Shown: positions 8,502 to 18,204, numbered from the stretch's first letter. The stretch is DNA of 64,000 nucleotides from Thermobifida fusca NBRC 14071 = JCM 3263 (GCF_001592045.1 NZ_BCWB01000034.1:1-64000), one strand, 5' to 3'. The notes: generated from the sequence alone by a model not told the origin. Translations and numbers: made by a program.

Positions 8502-9170
8502 ATGAGCGAGTTCAACTTTGACCCGTACCGCCGCTACGGGGGTGGGATGGCCCCGATGGCTCCGCAGAGCCGCTACGTCCTGCCCTCCTATATCGAGCGC
8601 ACGGCGTACGGCGTCAAGGAGATGAACCCCTACAACAAGCTCTTCGAAGAGCGCATCATCTTCGTGGGGGTGCAGATCGACGACACGTCGGCCAACGACA
8701 TCATCGCCCAGATGATGACGTTGGAGCACATCGACAGCGACCGTGACATCACCCTGTACATCAACTCGCCCGGCGGTTCCTTCACCTCGCTGATGGCGAT
8801 CTACGACACGATGCAGTTCGTGCGCCCAGACATCCAGACCGTCTGCGTCGGCCAGGCAGCTTCCGCGGCCGCCGTCCTGCTTGCCGGCGGCACCAAGGGC
8901 AAGCGCACCGCGCTGCCGAACTCGCGGATTCTGATCCACCAGCCCGCAACTGAGGGGACGCACGGCCAGGCCAGCGACGTCGAGATCATGGCCAACGAGA
9001 TCATGCGGATCCGCCACCAGTTGGAGACGATCCTCGCGAAGCACACTGGCCGCAGCGTCGAGGAGATCTCCCGCGACATCGAGCGGGACAAGATTCTCAC
9101 GGCCGAGGAGGCCAAGGAGTACGGCATCGTCGATGACGTGCTGCCTTACCGTAAGGCGTCGTTGAAGTAG
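8502..9170 (+). CDS. clpP2: ATP-dependent Clp protease proteolytic subunit 2
   Basis: The 222-residue second ClpP subunit has [10 protein letters not shown] around the catalytic serine, LIHQPA for the histidine and [13 protein letters not shown] for the aspartate region. The N terminus ([15 protein letters not shown]) is longer and glycine-rich, as is usual for ClpP2. I chose ATG 8502 because AAGGCCAAGA precedes it; an open frame extends upstream to 8361 but overlaps clpP1. It forms the mixed ClpP1P2 peptidase with the preceding gene and is probably co-transcribed with it. Confidence 0.94.
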   Translation: MSEFNFDPYRRYGGGMAPMAPQSRYVLPSYIERTAYGVKEMNPYNKLFEERIIFVGVQIDDTSANDIIAQMMTLEHIDSDRDITLYINSPGGSFTSLMAIYDTMQFVRPDIQTVCVGQAASAAAVLLAGGTKGKRTALPNSRILIHQPATEGTHGQASDVEIMANEIMRIRHQLETILAKHTGRSVEEISRDIERDKILTAEEAKEYGIVDDVLPYRKASLK

Positions 9171-9717
9171 GATCGACCGCACGAGGGCGGCCTGAAGGGC
9201 CGGACGCAACCGGCTGAGGGCTCTCGGCGGTGCCGGCCCTTCACCGCTTGGGCGCAGGGGGACGACTGCGGACCGCCGCGGCGGCCCGTGGTGCACGCGA
9301 GCCATGGAGGGGACGCTCGTGGCACGTCCCAGCGCCAGCCGTACCAGGCCGTGCGGACCGTGGTGGGGCCTGCGACGGCAGCAGACGACTTCCGGTAAGA
9401 AAACACAGGAATCCGTGGCGCGTCGATCGCCTGACGCCACAGGATTCTCGACGGGCAGACCGGCGCAGCCGGTCAGACTGGACGCGGCGAGCGGTGAAGT
9501 CGGTCCGTCTCTTCGCTTAGGCTCAACAGGAACGACCTACAGACCGTCCCGTTAATGGCGGCGTCTGGAAGGCATATCCTGGGAATTGGTGGTCGTTCGG
9601 TGAGCCGGGATCGCCCCGCCTTCCCGCGGATCGCCTCGGGAATCCGGAGTGTCTGGATCCCAGGAGAGCGGGAAGGAGGCGTGTGACGGGACGGCCGACG
9701 TTTTAAGGAGTGGCTGG
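9171..9717 (+). other. gap between clpP2 and clpX with terminator-like hairpin
   Basis: No gene is visible in these 547 bases. A perfect 11-base-arm hairpin (tgaagggccgg at 9193-9203, ccggcccttca at 9233-9243) lies 22 bases after clpP2 and can terminate that transcript, although no T-run follows. The remainder probably carries the clpX promoter; the 9640-9710 part leads to a strong AAGGAG. Confidence 0.5.
9193..9243 (+). terminator. U-less hairpin after clpP2
   Basis: Perfect 11-base arms with a 29-base loop that can itself pair. The U-tract is missing, which is common in actinomycete terminators. Confidence 0.55.
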
Positions 9718-10992
9718 GTGGCACGCATCGGCGACGGTGGAGACCTGCTGAAGTGCTCGTTCTGCGGCAAGAGCCAAAAGCAGGTGAAGAGGCTCATCGC
9801 GGGTCCCGGTGTGTATATCTGCGATGAATGCATCGACCTCTGCAACGAGATCATCGAGGAAGAATTCGCGGATGCGACCGAGCTGAAATGGGATAATCTT
9901 CCCAAGCCTCGGGAGATTTACGAATTCCTGGACTCCTACGTCGTAGGTCAGGAGCAAGCAAAGAAGGCGCTATCGGTAGCGGTCTACAACCACTACAAGC
10001 GAATACGGTCCGGGGGAGATCGGTCCCGAGACGACGATGTGGAGATCGCCAAATCCAACATCCTGCTCCTCGGGCCCACCGGTTCCGGAAAGACCCTTCT
10101 CGCCCAGACCCTGGCCAAGATCCTCAAAGTCCCCTTTGCCATCGCCGACGCCACTGCCCTGACCGAAGCCGGCTACGTAGGCGAAGACGTCGAGAACATC
10201 CTGCTCAAACTCATCCAAGCCGCGGACTACGACGTCAAGAAGGCCGAGACCGGCATCATCTACATCGACGAAGTCGACAAGGTCGCCCGCAAGAGCGAAA
10301 ACCCCTCCATCACCCGCGACGTCTCCGGGGAGGGAGTGCAGCAGGCGCTGCTGAAGATCCTGGAGGGCACCACCGCGAGCGTTCCCCCGCAAGGCGGGCG
10401 CAAGCATCCGCATCAGGAGTTCATCCAGATCGACACCACCAACGTGCTCTTCATCTGCGGTGGCGCGTTCTCCGGACTGGAGAAGATCATCGAGGCGCGC
10501 ACCGGCAGACAGGGCATGGGATTCAACGCGGTCGTGCGCTCCAAGAAGGAGCTGGAGAACTCCGACCCGTTCCGCGACGTCATGCCGGAAGACCTGCTCA
10601 AGTTCGGCATGATCCCGGAGTTCGTGGGACGGCTCCCGGTGATCACCAGCGTGCACAACCTCGACCGCAACGCGCTCATCCGGATCCTCACCGAGCCGCG
10701 CAACGCCTTGGTCAAGCAGTACCAGCGGCTGTTCGAGCTGGACAACGTCGAACTCCAGTTCACGCAGGACGCGCTGGAAGCCATCGCCGACCAGGCGATC
10801 ATGCGCGGTACCGGTGCCCGCGGCCTGCGCGCCATCATCGAGGAAGTGCTGCTCTCGGTGATGTACGAAGTGCCGAGCCGAAAAGATGTGGCGCGGGTGA
10901 TCATCACCCGGGAGGCAGTGCTGGAGCACGTGTACCCGACGATCGTGCCGCGGGCCCTGCCGCCCAAGGAGCGCGAGGAGAAAACCGCCTGA
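9718..10992 (+). CDS. clpX: ATP-dependent Clp protease ATP-binding subunit ClpX
   Basis: The 424-residue AAA+ unfoldase begins with the C4 zinc-binding domain (CSFC near residue 13 and CDEC near residue 37), followed by Walker A GPTGSGKT, Walker [10 protein letters not shown], the GYVGEDVE pore loop region and sensor motif GTGARGLR. ClpX hexamers recognise tagged substrates, unfold them and thread them into ClpP1P2. GTG 9718 is supported by AAGGAG at 9705-9710. A longer in-frame extension to 9649 would precede the zinc domain with unrelated sequence. The promoter is probably separate from clpP1P2, given the 547-base gap. Confidence 0.96.
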   Translation: MARIGDGGDLLKCSFCGKSQKQVKRLIAGPGVYICDECIDLCNEIIEEEFADATELKWDNLPKPREIYEFLDSYVVGQEQAKKALSVAVYNHYKRIRSGGDRSRDDDVEIAKSNILLLGPTGSGKTLLAQTLAKILKVPFAIADATALTEAGYVGEDVENILLKLIQAADYDVKKAETGIIYIDEVDKVARKSENPSITRDVSGEGVQQALLKILEGTTASVPPQGGRKHPHQEFIQIDTTNVLFICGGAFSGLEKIIEARTGRQGMGFNAVVRSKKELENSDPFRDVMPEDLLKFGMIPEFVGRLPVITSVHNLDRNALIRILTEPRNALVKQYQRLFELDNVELQFTQDALEAIADQAIMRGTGARGLRAIIEEVLLSVMYEVPSRKDVARVIITREAVLEHVYPTIVPRALPPKEREEKTA

Positions 10993-11027
10993 CGCTGGAG
11001 TCGCGGAAGACCCTGGAGGGCGGCCGG

Positions 11028-11615
11028 TCAGGAATCGGTCGCCACCACCTCGCCGGTCTCCGTGTCCACAGCGACCGTCCGGCCGTCGTCGACCTCGATC
11101 TTCCACACCCGGCGGCCGTTCTCCTTGTCCAGTGAAGCCTCGGTGGCCTCGCTGCCGCCGCTGTCGTCCAATGCGACCCGCACCGCCGTGTCCAGGCTGC
11201 GCGCGGACAGCCCGGCAAGGTCCGCGTCCGGACCGTCGGGCATGTCCGCCTCCAGTTCGGAGACGTCACCGCTGCGCGCGTCGACGGCGAGCGCGTGCTC
11301 GGCGCCCTCCGCGCTCACTTCCACGGTCCAGCGGTGGCTGTCCTCTTCCAGTTCCACGTCGTAGACCACCCCGTTCGGAAACTCCTCCAGGGCCGCGTCG
11401 CGGGCCCGCAGCAGGTCGATGCGACGCTCCGGGTTTGCCGGGGAAGGGGACGCCTCAGGGCTGCCCCGCTGCTCCAGCCTGCCGGTGGGACCCGGGTCCC
11501 CGCCGCCTTCATCAGGGGTAGTGTCGCCGTCGCAGCCAGCCGCCGCACCAACCGCGATGAGCAGCGCCCCCACAGCACCCACCCACCTCAGACCAGTGCT
11601 CTCCACTCGGCGCAT
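11028..11615 (-). CDS. PepSY-domain lipoprotein
   Basis: A 195-residue predicted lipoprotein. The signal peptide with hydrophobic core (about 9-26) ends in AAAGC, a lipobox with Cys near residue 28. A Pro/Gly/Ser-rich linker follows, then two tandem PepSY-type repeats (about 65-120 and 130-195). The second ends in VWKIEVDDGRTVAVDTETGEVV, the typical PepSY strand-turn-strand. PepSY domains inhibit secreted proteases or bind cations at the cell surface; the exact role is unknown. GAGGAGGGGAG precedes the ATG. It converges on clpX and diverges from folC. Confidence 0.75.
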   Translation of the reverse strand: MRRVESTGLRWVGAVGALLIAVGAAAGCDGDTTPDEGGGDPGPTGRLEQRGSPEASPSPANPERRIDLLRARDAALEEFPNGVVYDVELEEDSHRWTVEVSAEGAEHALAVDARSGDVSELEADMPDGPDADLAGLSARSLDTAVRVALDDSGGSEATEASLDKENGRRVWKIEVDDGRTVAVDTETGEVVATDS

Positions 11616-11790
11616 CCGGACTCCCCTCCTCGATGAACACTCGGGGAGACCACTGACCGGCTCGGGGGAGGCCGAGCGCTAGTCAAGGACAAAGAACCGC
11701 AAAGCCTTGCCCCACGCCAGGAACAGCGCAGCCTGGCCACGGGGGAAAGGACGCGGCCGCCACCGGGGTAGGCTGAAACCGCACATCGCA

Positions 11791-13149
11791 ATGACCAACG
11801 CTGGGAACAGGGGACACGTGCATCCGCAGTATCAGGAGGCGCAAAAAGAGATCCTTGCGCGTGCGGGAGAGTCGATCATCCATCCCACGCTGGATCGCAT
11901 GCGCGCGGCCATGGACCTGCTCGGCAACCCCCAGCACAACTATCGGGTCATCCATGTGACCGGGACCAACGGCAAGACCTCCACCGCGCGGATGATCGAC
12001 AGCCTGCTTCGGGAGCGGCAGCTGCGGGTCGGGCGCTACACCAGCCCGCATCTGACGAGCATGCGCGAACGGATCGTCATCGACGGTGAACCGCTCTCCG
12101 AGCAGGCGTTCGCCGACCTTTATGCCGACGTGCTGCCGTACGTGCGGATGGTGGACGAGCAGCACGACGTGCCCATGTCGTTCTTCGAAGTCCTCACGGT
12201 GATGGCGTACGCCGCCTTCGCTGACGCTCCCGTGGACGTCGCCGTTGTCGAAGTGGGCATGGGCGGCACGTGGGACGCCACCAATGTGGTGGACGCCGAC
12301 GTCGCCGTCGTCACCCCGATCGCCGTCGACCACACGGACTACCTGGCCGACACGCCCGAAGGCATCGCCGAAGAGAAGGCCGGCATCATCAAACCCAACA
12401 GTGTCGCCATCCTCGCCCAGCAGACGCTGCCTGTGGCGAAGACCCTGCTGAGCCACGCCTCGGCAGTGGGAGCCGAAGTCGCCCGAGAAGGCCTGGAGTT
12501 CGGTGTCGTCCACCGCAACCTGGCTGTCGGCGGCCAGCAGATCGCGGTCAAAGGGCTGCGCGCCGCCTACGACGGGATCTTCCTGCCGCTGTTCGGCGCC
12601 CACCAGGCCACTAATGCCGCCGTGGCGGTGGCCGCGGTGGAGGCTTTCGCCGCCCCCAAGGAAGGCGAAGACGGGCTCGATCCGGAGCTGGTGCGGACTG
12701 CCCTGTCCGCGGTCTCCTCCCCGGGACGATTGGAGATCGTGCGGACCAGCCCTACCGTGCTCGTCGACGCGGCACACAACCCCGCAGGGATGGCCGCCAC
12801 CGGCGAAGCGGTCCGCGAGTCGTTCACCTTCGACCGGCTGGTCGGGGTGGTAGCGGTGCTGGCGGACAAGGACGCTGAAGGCATCCTGGAACCGCTCGAG
12901 CCGCTGCTCGATGAGATCGTGGTGACCGTGAACTCGTCACCGCGGGCCCTGCCGGTAGACCGGCTTCGGGAGACCGCGGAGGCAGTCTTCGGCCCGGACC
13001 GCGTCCACGCGGCGCTGCGGCTCGACGACGCTATCGACCAGGCTGTCGCCCTCGCAGAGCGGGACGCAGAGTTCGGCGGGGGCGGGGTGCTGATCACCGG
13101 TTCGGTGGTGACGGCCGGGGACGCCATCCACCTGTTGAAGAAGGAGTAA
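11791..13149 (+). CDS. folC: folylpolyglutamate / dihydrofolate synthase
   Basis: 452 residues of the Mur-ligase superfamily. HVTGTNGKTST (P-loop, near residue 55) binds ATP, YTSPHLTSMRERI is the FolC signature, EVGMGGTWDATN follows, and DAAHNPAGM is in the C-terminal domain. The enzyme adds glutamates to folates, and may also make dihydrofolate from dihydropteroate. Two starts are possible: ATG 11791, close to a TAGGCT -10-like element and thus nearly leaderless, and GTG 11818 with AGGGGA just upstream. It forms a short operon with the DUF4233 gene six bases downstream and probably ndk. Confidence 0.92.
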   Translation: MTNAGNRGHVHPQYQEAQKEILARAGESIIHPTLDRMRAAMDLLGNPQHNYRVIHVTGTNGKTSTARMIDSLLRERQLRVGRYTSPHLTSMRERIVIDGEPLSEQAFADLYADVLPYVRMVDEQHDVPMSFFEVLTVMAYAAFADAPVDVAVVEVGMGGTWDATNVVDADVAVVTPIAVDHTDYLADTPEGIAEEKAGIIKPNSVAILAQQTLPVAKTLLSHASAVGAEVAREGLEFGVVHRNLAVGGQQIAVKGLRAAYDGIFLPLFGAHQATNAAVAVAAVEAFAAPKEGEDGLDPELVRTALSAVSSPGRLEIVRTSPTVLVDAAHNPAGMAATGEAVRESFTFDRLVGVVAVLADKDAEGILEPLEPLLDEIVVTVNSSPRALPVDRLRETAEAVFGPDRVHAALRLDDAIDQAVALAERDAEFGGGGVLITGSVVTAGDAIHLLKKE

Positions 13150-13154
13150 CCGTC

Positions 13155-13493
13155 GTGCGGACTGTCTGCGCCGTTGTCCTGGCCTTCGAAGCCATCGTGC
13201 TGGGACTGGCCGTTCCCGTGGCCATCCAACTCGGCGGCCACGCCCCCGGTTTCGCCGGAGCGGTCTGGGGCGGTCTGGCGCTCGCCGCCCTGGTCCTTGC
13301 CGCGCTCCAGCGCTTTACCTGGGGGTTCTACGCCGCATGCGCACTCCAGGTGGCGTTTCTGCTCAGCGGCTTTGTCGTACCGGGACTCATCTCCTTGGGC
13401 ATTGTCTTCGTCGGGCTGTGGATTGCCGGAGTAGTCCTGGGACGGCGGGTAGAGGCAGCACAGCAGGCCGTCCACGACACGGAAAGCGCGTGA
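13155..13493 (+). CDS. DUF4233 integral membrane protein
   Basis: This 112-residue protein consists almost entirely of three to four hydrophobic segments (about 4-24, 32-50, 55-72, 76-96) with a short basic and acidic tail. It matches the DUF4233 family found between folC and ndk in many actinobacteria. The function is unknown. The GTG start follows the folC stop by five bases, so the two are translationally linked. The conserved position suggests a role tied to folate or nucleotide metabolism, which is inference only. Confidence 0.75.
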   Translation: MRTVCAVVLAFEAIVLGLAVPVAIQLGGHAPGFAGAVWGGLALAALVLAALQRFTWGFYAACALQVAFLLSGFVVPGLISLGIVFVGLWIAGVVLGRRVEAAQQAVHDTESA

Positions 13494-13572
13494 GCAGCAC
13501 CGCCCTCGGAGTCGTCTCCCGCGCGCACGGGGAGGGGCCGCCGAACCGATAGGGTACCCACCACCGGAGGCA

Positions 13573-13596
13573 GAGCACCGCACCGGTGCGGTGCTC
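13573..13596 (+). promoter_or_regulatory. 24-base perfect palindrome upstream of ndk
   Basis: gagcaccgcacc followed at once by its exact reverse complement, with no spacer, 52 bases before the ndk GTG. It could act as an operator, or as an RNA hairpin ahead of the ndk ribosome site. Confidence 0.45.
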
Positions 13597-13648
13597 CTGG
13601 ACCGGCAGCACCGTACACAGCCAACGACGTCTCAAGGAGAAAAGCACC

Positions 13649-14056
13649 GTGGAGCGCACCCTTGTCCTGATCAAGCCCGATGGCGTGCGGCGCAACATCA
13701 TCGGCGAGGTCATCTCCCGTATCGAGCGCAAGGGCCTCAAGATCGTCGCCATGGAGCTGCGCACCCTGGACGAAGAGACCGCGAAAGCGCATTACGAGGA
13801 GCACGTCGAAAAGCCGTTCTTCTCGTCGCTGGTGGAGTTCATCACCGGCGGCCCGCTGGTCGCCATGGTGGTGGAGGGCAACCGGGCGATCGAGGCGTTC
13901 CGCTCCCTGGCGGGCGCCACCGACCCGGTCCTCGCCGCTCCCGGCACCATCCGCGGCGACTACGGTCTCGACGTCCAGGCCAACATCGTCCACGGTTCGG
14001 ACTCCACCTACTCGGCCGAGCGCGAGATCAAGCTCTTCTTCCCTGACCTGGCCTGA
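13649..14056 (+). CDS. ndk: nucleoside diphosphate kinase
   Basis: The 135-residue enzyme has the standard Ndk size. It starts [15 protein letters not shown] and has the catalytic-histidine motif NIVHGSDS near residue 117. It transfers gamma-phosphate between nucleoside triphosphates and diphosphates through phosphohistidine. GTG 13649 is set by AAGGAGA at 13634-13640. A near-perfect terminator follows (14104-14138). Confidence 0.97.
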   Translation: MERTLVLIKPDGVRRNIIGEVISRIERKGLKIVAMELRTLDEETAKAHYEEHVEKPFFSSLVEFITGGPLVAMVVEGNRAIEAFRSLAGATDPVLAAPGTIRGDYGLDVQANIVHGSDSTYSAEREIKLFFPDLA

Positions 14057-14103
14057 ACCGGGCAGAACTCTCTTACCACCGGCTACGGCACGACGCAGAC
14101 CTA

Positions 14104-14147
14104 CCGCGGCCAGGCGGAGCATTCCGCCTGGCCGCGGTGCTTTTTCC
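14104..14147 (+). terminator. rho-independent terminator of ndk
   Basis: Fifteen-base arms (ccgcggccaggcgga / tccgcctggccgcgg) around a GCAT tetraloop, followed by TGCTTTTTCC. The strongest terminator in this part of the window; it isolates ndk from the PBP2-like gene. Confidence 0.9.
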
Positions 14148-14461
14148 ACCACGGTGCGACAAACCGGCGCGTTTGTGTAACTAACCAGATTCATAGAGTT
14201 ACTCTGGGAGTGATCGGGGCAGGTAGCGCACGACGACCTGCGCGGTCGTGCCATGCCCGCAGACGGGCAGCGCTCCTGTCCGGTGCGGCGCGGACCCGGG
14301 ACTACCGGGCCGATCCGCGATGCCCAGGACAGCGATCCTCGGCACGAGCGCAACCGTGGCGGGGAGAGGAACGCCAGCCCGGCCGGGTGCCGCTGGCGAT
14401 AACGCCTCCACAGACAGTCCAACCGCAACCGCGCGGTGTGGCCACTAGGGGGGAGGAGGCC
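14148..14461 (+). other. intergenic region before the PBP2-like gene
   Basis: No gene is seen in these 314 bases. A GTAACT / AGTTAC inverted repeat (14177-14182 and 14197-14202, 14-base spacer) sits in an AT-richer patch and may mark the promoter of the rodA transcript. GGGGGGAGGAGG, the ribosome site of the next gene, closes the region. Confidence 0.35.
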
Positions 14462-14827
14462 ATGGGGGAGTCGAACAGAAGCGTCAAACGGTGGTCTCGC
14501 GGTGTCTGCGAGCACGGACCGGTCCTCGCCGCTCAGGCACTGGTGGTGTGCTTGCTGGCGCTGCTGATCGGCAGGTTGTGGTACCTCCAAGTGCCCATGG
14601 GGGAGTACTACCGGGCACTGGCCGGAGCGAACCGCGGCGAAGCCGTCTCCAGCGACCTCGAACAGCGTCTTGACGCCGTAGGCCAGCAGGACTCCGACGG
14701 AGCGGTCCTCACCGCTGCAGCCGCGGGCCAGCCAGCGACCGCGTCGTACCCGCATGACGAGACGATCCTTGCCCGCACCTCCTCGGTCTTCGGGGACGGA
14801 ACGGCCGCCCGTCCGGCCGACGAATGA
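14462..14827 (+). pseudogene. truncated PBP2-like protein (N-terminal anchor only)
   Basis: A 121-residue product with one transmembrane segment (about 18-38) followed by RLWYLQVPMGEYYRALAGANR, the juxtamembrane signature of class B penicillin-binding proteins (PBP2/MrdA). The rest of PBP2, including the transpeptidase domain with SxxK, SxN and KTG, is absent; after about residue 65 the sequence becomes an unrelated Ala/Ser-rich tail ending at a TGA that overlaps the rodA ATG. In Streptomyces and others rodA (sfr) follows a full-length pbp2 after mreBCD. Either this is a remnant kept for coupling, or a small RodA partner. The strong GGGAGGAGG site and intact frame argue that it is still translated. 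Confidence 0.6.
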
Positions 14828-16047
14828 TCCGGAAGGCCCGTATGTCGCTCCGCTTCGCGCAGGCCATGCGCCTGCCCGCACCGCTGCCGCACGTCAGCCA
14901 GGTCGCCGCCCGGATGCTGCCCCGCCACCTCGACGGGGTGCTTCTCGGAGCGGCGGTCACGCTCAGCATGGTGGGCGCCTTGCTGGTGTGGTCCGCCACC
15001 CTCCCGCCCACCGGACATGCCGGTCCGACGGTCTACGCCTGGCGACACCTGGGGCACCTGCTGCTGGCCCTGCCGCTCTGCCTCGCGCTCGCGTCGCTCA
15101 CCCGGCGGGCACTCCGCGCCTACACTCCGGTGCTCTTCGTGGCCGTCACCGTGGCGCTGCTGCTCGTCCTCGGGCCCCTGGGGGAGACCGTCAACGGGTC
15201 CCGCTCGTGGATCGCACTCGGCGACTTGCGCGTCCAGCCCGCGGAGACCGCCAAGATCGCGCTCATCCTGGCCGTCGCCGCGGTGCTGGGCCGGCCCCGG
15301 CCGAGGACCCCACGGCCCCCTGCCTCAGACGTGTTGATCAGCTTGGGGGTCGCAGCGGTACCGATCGGGCTGATCCTGTTGCAACCGGACCTGGGAAGCG
15401 CCCTGGTGCTGACCGCGATCTATCTCGCTCTGCTCGCCTGCTCGGGGGCGCCGCTGCGCTGGCCGCTCGCCCTGCTCGGCTGCGGCGCGTTCACCGGTCT
15501 CGCGGTATGGCAGCTCGGCCTGCTCAAGGACTACCAGGTAGCGCGGTTCACGGCCTTCCTCGACCCGCACGCGGACCCGCTGGGCGCCGGATACAACGTC
15601 AACCAGGCGCTCATCGCGGTCGGCTCGGGCGGCCTGAGCGGCTCCGGGCTCTTCCACGGCGGGCAGACCAGCGGCAAGTTCGTCCCAGAACAGCACACCG
15701 ACTTCGTCTTCAGTGTCGCAGCCGAGGAACTCGGTTTCGCGGGGGGATGCGCGGTCATCGTCCTGCTCGGAGTCGTCCTCTTGCGTATCCTGCGGGTCGC
15801 TTCCCGCTGTGACGAGGTCCACGGCCGCTTGGTCTGCATCGGGGTGGCGGCCTGGTTCTGTGTCCAAGTATTCGTCAACATCGGGATGACGCTGGGCCTC
15901 ACCCCGGTCACCGGGCTCCCACTGCCGTTCGTCTCCTATGGGGGGAGCGCAGCCGTCGCGAACTTCGCCGCGCTCGGCCTGGTCATGGCGGTCCACGCGC
16001 ACAACGAAGAGCGCCGTTCCCTGGAACCGGCGGGCACGAGGGGCTGA
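14824..16047 (+). CDS. rodA: RodA/FtsW-type SEDS peptidoglycan glycosyltransferase
   Basis: A 407-residue polytopic protein (about ten helices) of the SEDS family. Visible markers are NGSRSWI, the FSVAAEELGF stretch and the C-terminal PLPFVSYGGS loop. SEDS proteins polymerise lipid II with a class B PBP partner. Its ATG overlaps the stop of the truncated PBP2-like gene (ATGA), the same coupling seen for real pbp2-rodA pairs. No mreBCD genes are nearby. It could act in division, spore or branch wall synthesis rather than in MreB-driven elongation. The RodA name is based on context and loop motifs, and FtsW-like paralogue remains possible. Confidence 0.85.
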   Translation: MIRKARMSLRFAQAMRLPAPLPHVSQVAARMLPRHLDGVLLGAAVTLSMVGALLVWSATLPPTGHAGPTVYAWRHLGHLLLALPLCLALASLTRRALRAYTPVLFVAVTVALLLVLGPLGETVNGSRSWIALGDLRVQPAETAKIALILAVAAVLGRPRPRTPRPPASDVLISLGVAAVPIGLILLQPDLGSALVLTAIYLALLACSGAPLRWPLALLGCGAFTGLAVWQLGLLKDYQVARFTAFLDPHADPLGAGYNVNQALIAVGSGGLSGSGLFHGGQTSGKFVPEQHTDFVFSVAAEELGFAGGCAVIVLLGVVLLRILRVASRCDEVHGRLVCIGVAAWFCVQVFVNIGMTLGLTPVTGLPLPFVSYGGSAAVANFAALGLVMAVHAHNEERRSLEPAGTRG

Positions 16048-16269
16048 TCCTGGAGCTCTGGCACGCGGCGGCCACCCGCCGCCCAGGGCGGCGAAAAATC
16101 TGTCCGAACGCTGTTCACAGTCCGGTAGCGTTGATCATCTGAGCCCGCAACGGGTACCAGGAGGACTCGACGATTCACCAGAGTCGAGGAAAGGCGCTTA
16201 TGCTGACAAGCACAGGCGCTGTCTTCTGGCCGTCGTCGAACGACCGCGAACGTGAGGCCCGTTTTCCCG

Positions 16270-18204
16270 ATGACTGTCGAATCCGTCTTCCCACAGTTGG
16301 AAGCGTTGCTGCCCCACGTGCAAAAACCGATCCAGTACGTGGGTGGTGAGCTGAACTCCGTCGTCAAGGAGTGGGACGACGCAGAAGTCCGGTGGGCACT
16401 GATGTACCCCGACGCCTATGAGGTTGGCGTGCCCAACCAGGGGGTCCAGATCCTCTACGAGATCCTCAACGAACGCGAGGGTGTACTCGCCGAACGCGCC
16501 TACGCGGTCTGGCCCGACCTGGAGAAACTCATGCGCGAGCACGGGGTCCCGCACTTCACCGTGGACTCCCACCGGCCGCTCGCCGCCTTCGACGTCCTCG
16601 GGGTCAGCTTCGCCAGCGAGATGGGCTACACCAACCTGCTCACTGCGCTGGACTTGGCGGGCATCCCGCTGCACGCGGTGGACCGCACCGACGAGCACCC
16701 GATCGTGCTGGCGGGCGGACACGCCATGTTCAACCCGGAGCCTATCGCCGACTTCCTGGACGCCGTGGTCCTGGGGGACGGCGAGGAGATCGCGATCGCG
16801 ATCACCGAACTCATCCGGGAGTTCCGCCGGGAAGGGTCCCCGGGGGGACGCGACGAGCTGCTGTCCCGCCTGGCCGCCACCGGCGGGGTGTACGTGCCCA
16901 AGTTCTACGACGTCACCTACCTTCCGGACGGGCGGATCGAAAAGTACGTGCCCAACCGTCCCGGCGTCCCGTGGCGGGTGCAGAAGCACACCGTCATGAA
17001 CCTCGACGACTGGCCCTACCCGAAGAACCCGATCGTTCCGATCGCCGAGTCCGTCCACGAGCGCTACAGCGTGGAGATTTTCCGTGGCTGCACGCGCGGC
17101 TGCCGGTTCTGCCAGGCCGGAATGATCACCCGCCCGGTGCGGGAGCGCAGCGAGAAGGCGATCGCCGCCATGGTCGACCACGGGCTGCGCTCCTCGGGAT
17201 TCCAGGAGGTCGGCCTGCTCTCCCTGTCGAGCGCCGACCACAGCCAGATCAGCGAGATCACCAAGAACCTCGCGGACCGTTACGAAGGCACCCACACCGG
17301 GCTCTCGCTGCCCTCCACCCGGGTCGACGCCTTCAATATCGACTTGGCCAACGAGCTGACCCGTAACGGACGCCGCTCCGGGCTCACGTTCGCACCCGAG
17401 GGCGGCAGCGAGCGGATGCGTCGGGTCATCAACAAGATGGTCACCGAAGAGGACCTGATCCGCACGGTCACCGCGGCCTACGCGGCGGGGTGGCGCCAGG
17501 TCAAGCTGTACTTCATGTGCGGGCTGCCCACCGAGGAGGACGCCGACGTCCTCGCCATCGCCGACCTCGCCCGCAAGGTCATCAAGACGGGGCGTGAGGT
17601 CACCGGGCGTCGTGACATCCGCTGCACGGTGTCCATCGGCGGTTTCGTCCCGAAACCGCATACCCCCTTCCAGTGGGCGGGTCAGGCCCCCCACGAGGTC
17701 GTCGACAGCCGACTGCGGAAGCTGCGGGACGCCCTGCGCTCCGACCGGGAGTACGGCAAGTCCATCGGGCTGCGCTACCACGAGGGACGGCCGTCCATCA
17801 TCGAAGGCCTCCTCTCCCGAGGCGATCGCCGGCTGTGCCGGGTCGTGGAGCGGGTGTGGCGCGAAGGCGGCCGTTTCGACGGGTGGAGCGAGTACTTCTC
17901 CTACGAGCGCTGGGTGAAGGCCGTCGAAGAAGAGCTGGCCGACGAGCCCGTGGACTTGGACTGGTACACGGTGCGCGAGCGCGATGCCGATGAGGTGCTG
18001 CCCTGGGACCACCTGGACGCCGGACTGGATCGGGAGTGGCTCTGGCAGGACTGGCAGGACGCCTTGCACGGCGAGGAAGCGGTGGAGGTCGACGACTGCC
18101 GCTGGAGCCCCTGCTACGACTGCGGGGTCTGCCCGAGCATGGGAACCCAGATCCAGACCCACGGCGTTCCGGGACGCAAACTGCTTCCGCTGAGCGTGGT
18201 ATGA
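16270..18204 (+). CDS. B12-binding/radical SAM protein (TIGR03960 type)
   Basis: A 644-residue protein. The N-terminal region (about 1-230) resembles the B12-binding-like fold of YgiQ-type proteins; the radical SAM core follows with the 4Fe-4S motif CTRGCRFC near residue 275. The C-terminal part carries WSPCYDCGVC, extra cysteines for a possible auxiliary cluster. This family (TIGR03960) is nearly always next to a DUF2344 (TIGR03936) protein, as here, and near rne-rplU-rpmA. Its reaction is not established; tRNA or rRNA modification is an attractive guess from the context. ATG 16270 was chosen; GTG 16252 would add six residues. Confidence 0.85.
   Translation: MTVESVFPQLEALLPHVQKPIQYVGGELNSVVKEWDDAEVRWALMYPDAYEVGVPNQGVQILYEILNEREGVLAERAYAVWPDLEKLMREHGVPHFTVDSHRPLAAFDVLGVSFASEMGYTNLLTALDLAGIPLHAVDRTDEHPIVLAGGHAMFNPEPIADFLDAVVLGDGEEIAIAITELIREFRREGSPGGRDELLSRLAATGGVYVPKFYDVTYLPDGRIEKYVPNRPGVPWRVQKHTVMNLDDWPYPKNPIVPIAESVHERYSVEIFRGCTRGCRFCQAGMITRPVRERSEKAIAAMVDHGLRSSGFQEVGLLSLSSADHSQISEITKNLADRYEGTHTGLSLPSTRVDAFNIDLANELTRNGRRSGLTFAPEGGSERMRRVINKMVTEEDLIRTVTAAYAAGWRQVKLYFMCGLPTEEDADVLAIADLARKVIKTGREVTGRRDIRCTVSIGGFVPKPHTPFQWAGQAPHEVVDSRLRKLRDALRSDREYGKSIGLRYHEGRPSIIEGLLSRGDRRLCRVVERVWREGGRFDGWSEYFSYERWVKAVEEELADEPVDLDWYTVRERDADEVLPWDHLDAGLDREWLWQDWQDALHGEEAVEVDDCRWSPCYDCGVCPSMGTQIQTHGVPGRKLLPLSVV

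Noticed and set aside
9520-9545. ClgR site upstream of clpX (TTCGCTTAGGCTCAA)
   Set aside because: The second half-site is not symmetric and the spacer is one base short.
9230-9555. Small frames between clpP2 and clpX
   Set aside because: Basic random-like composition and no ribosome site; the region is better explained as terminator plus promoter.
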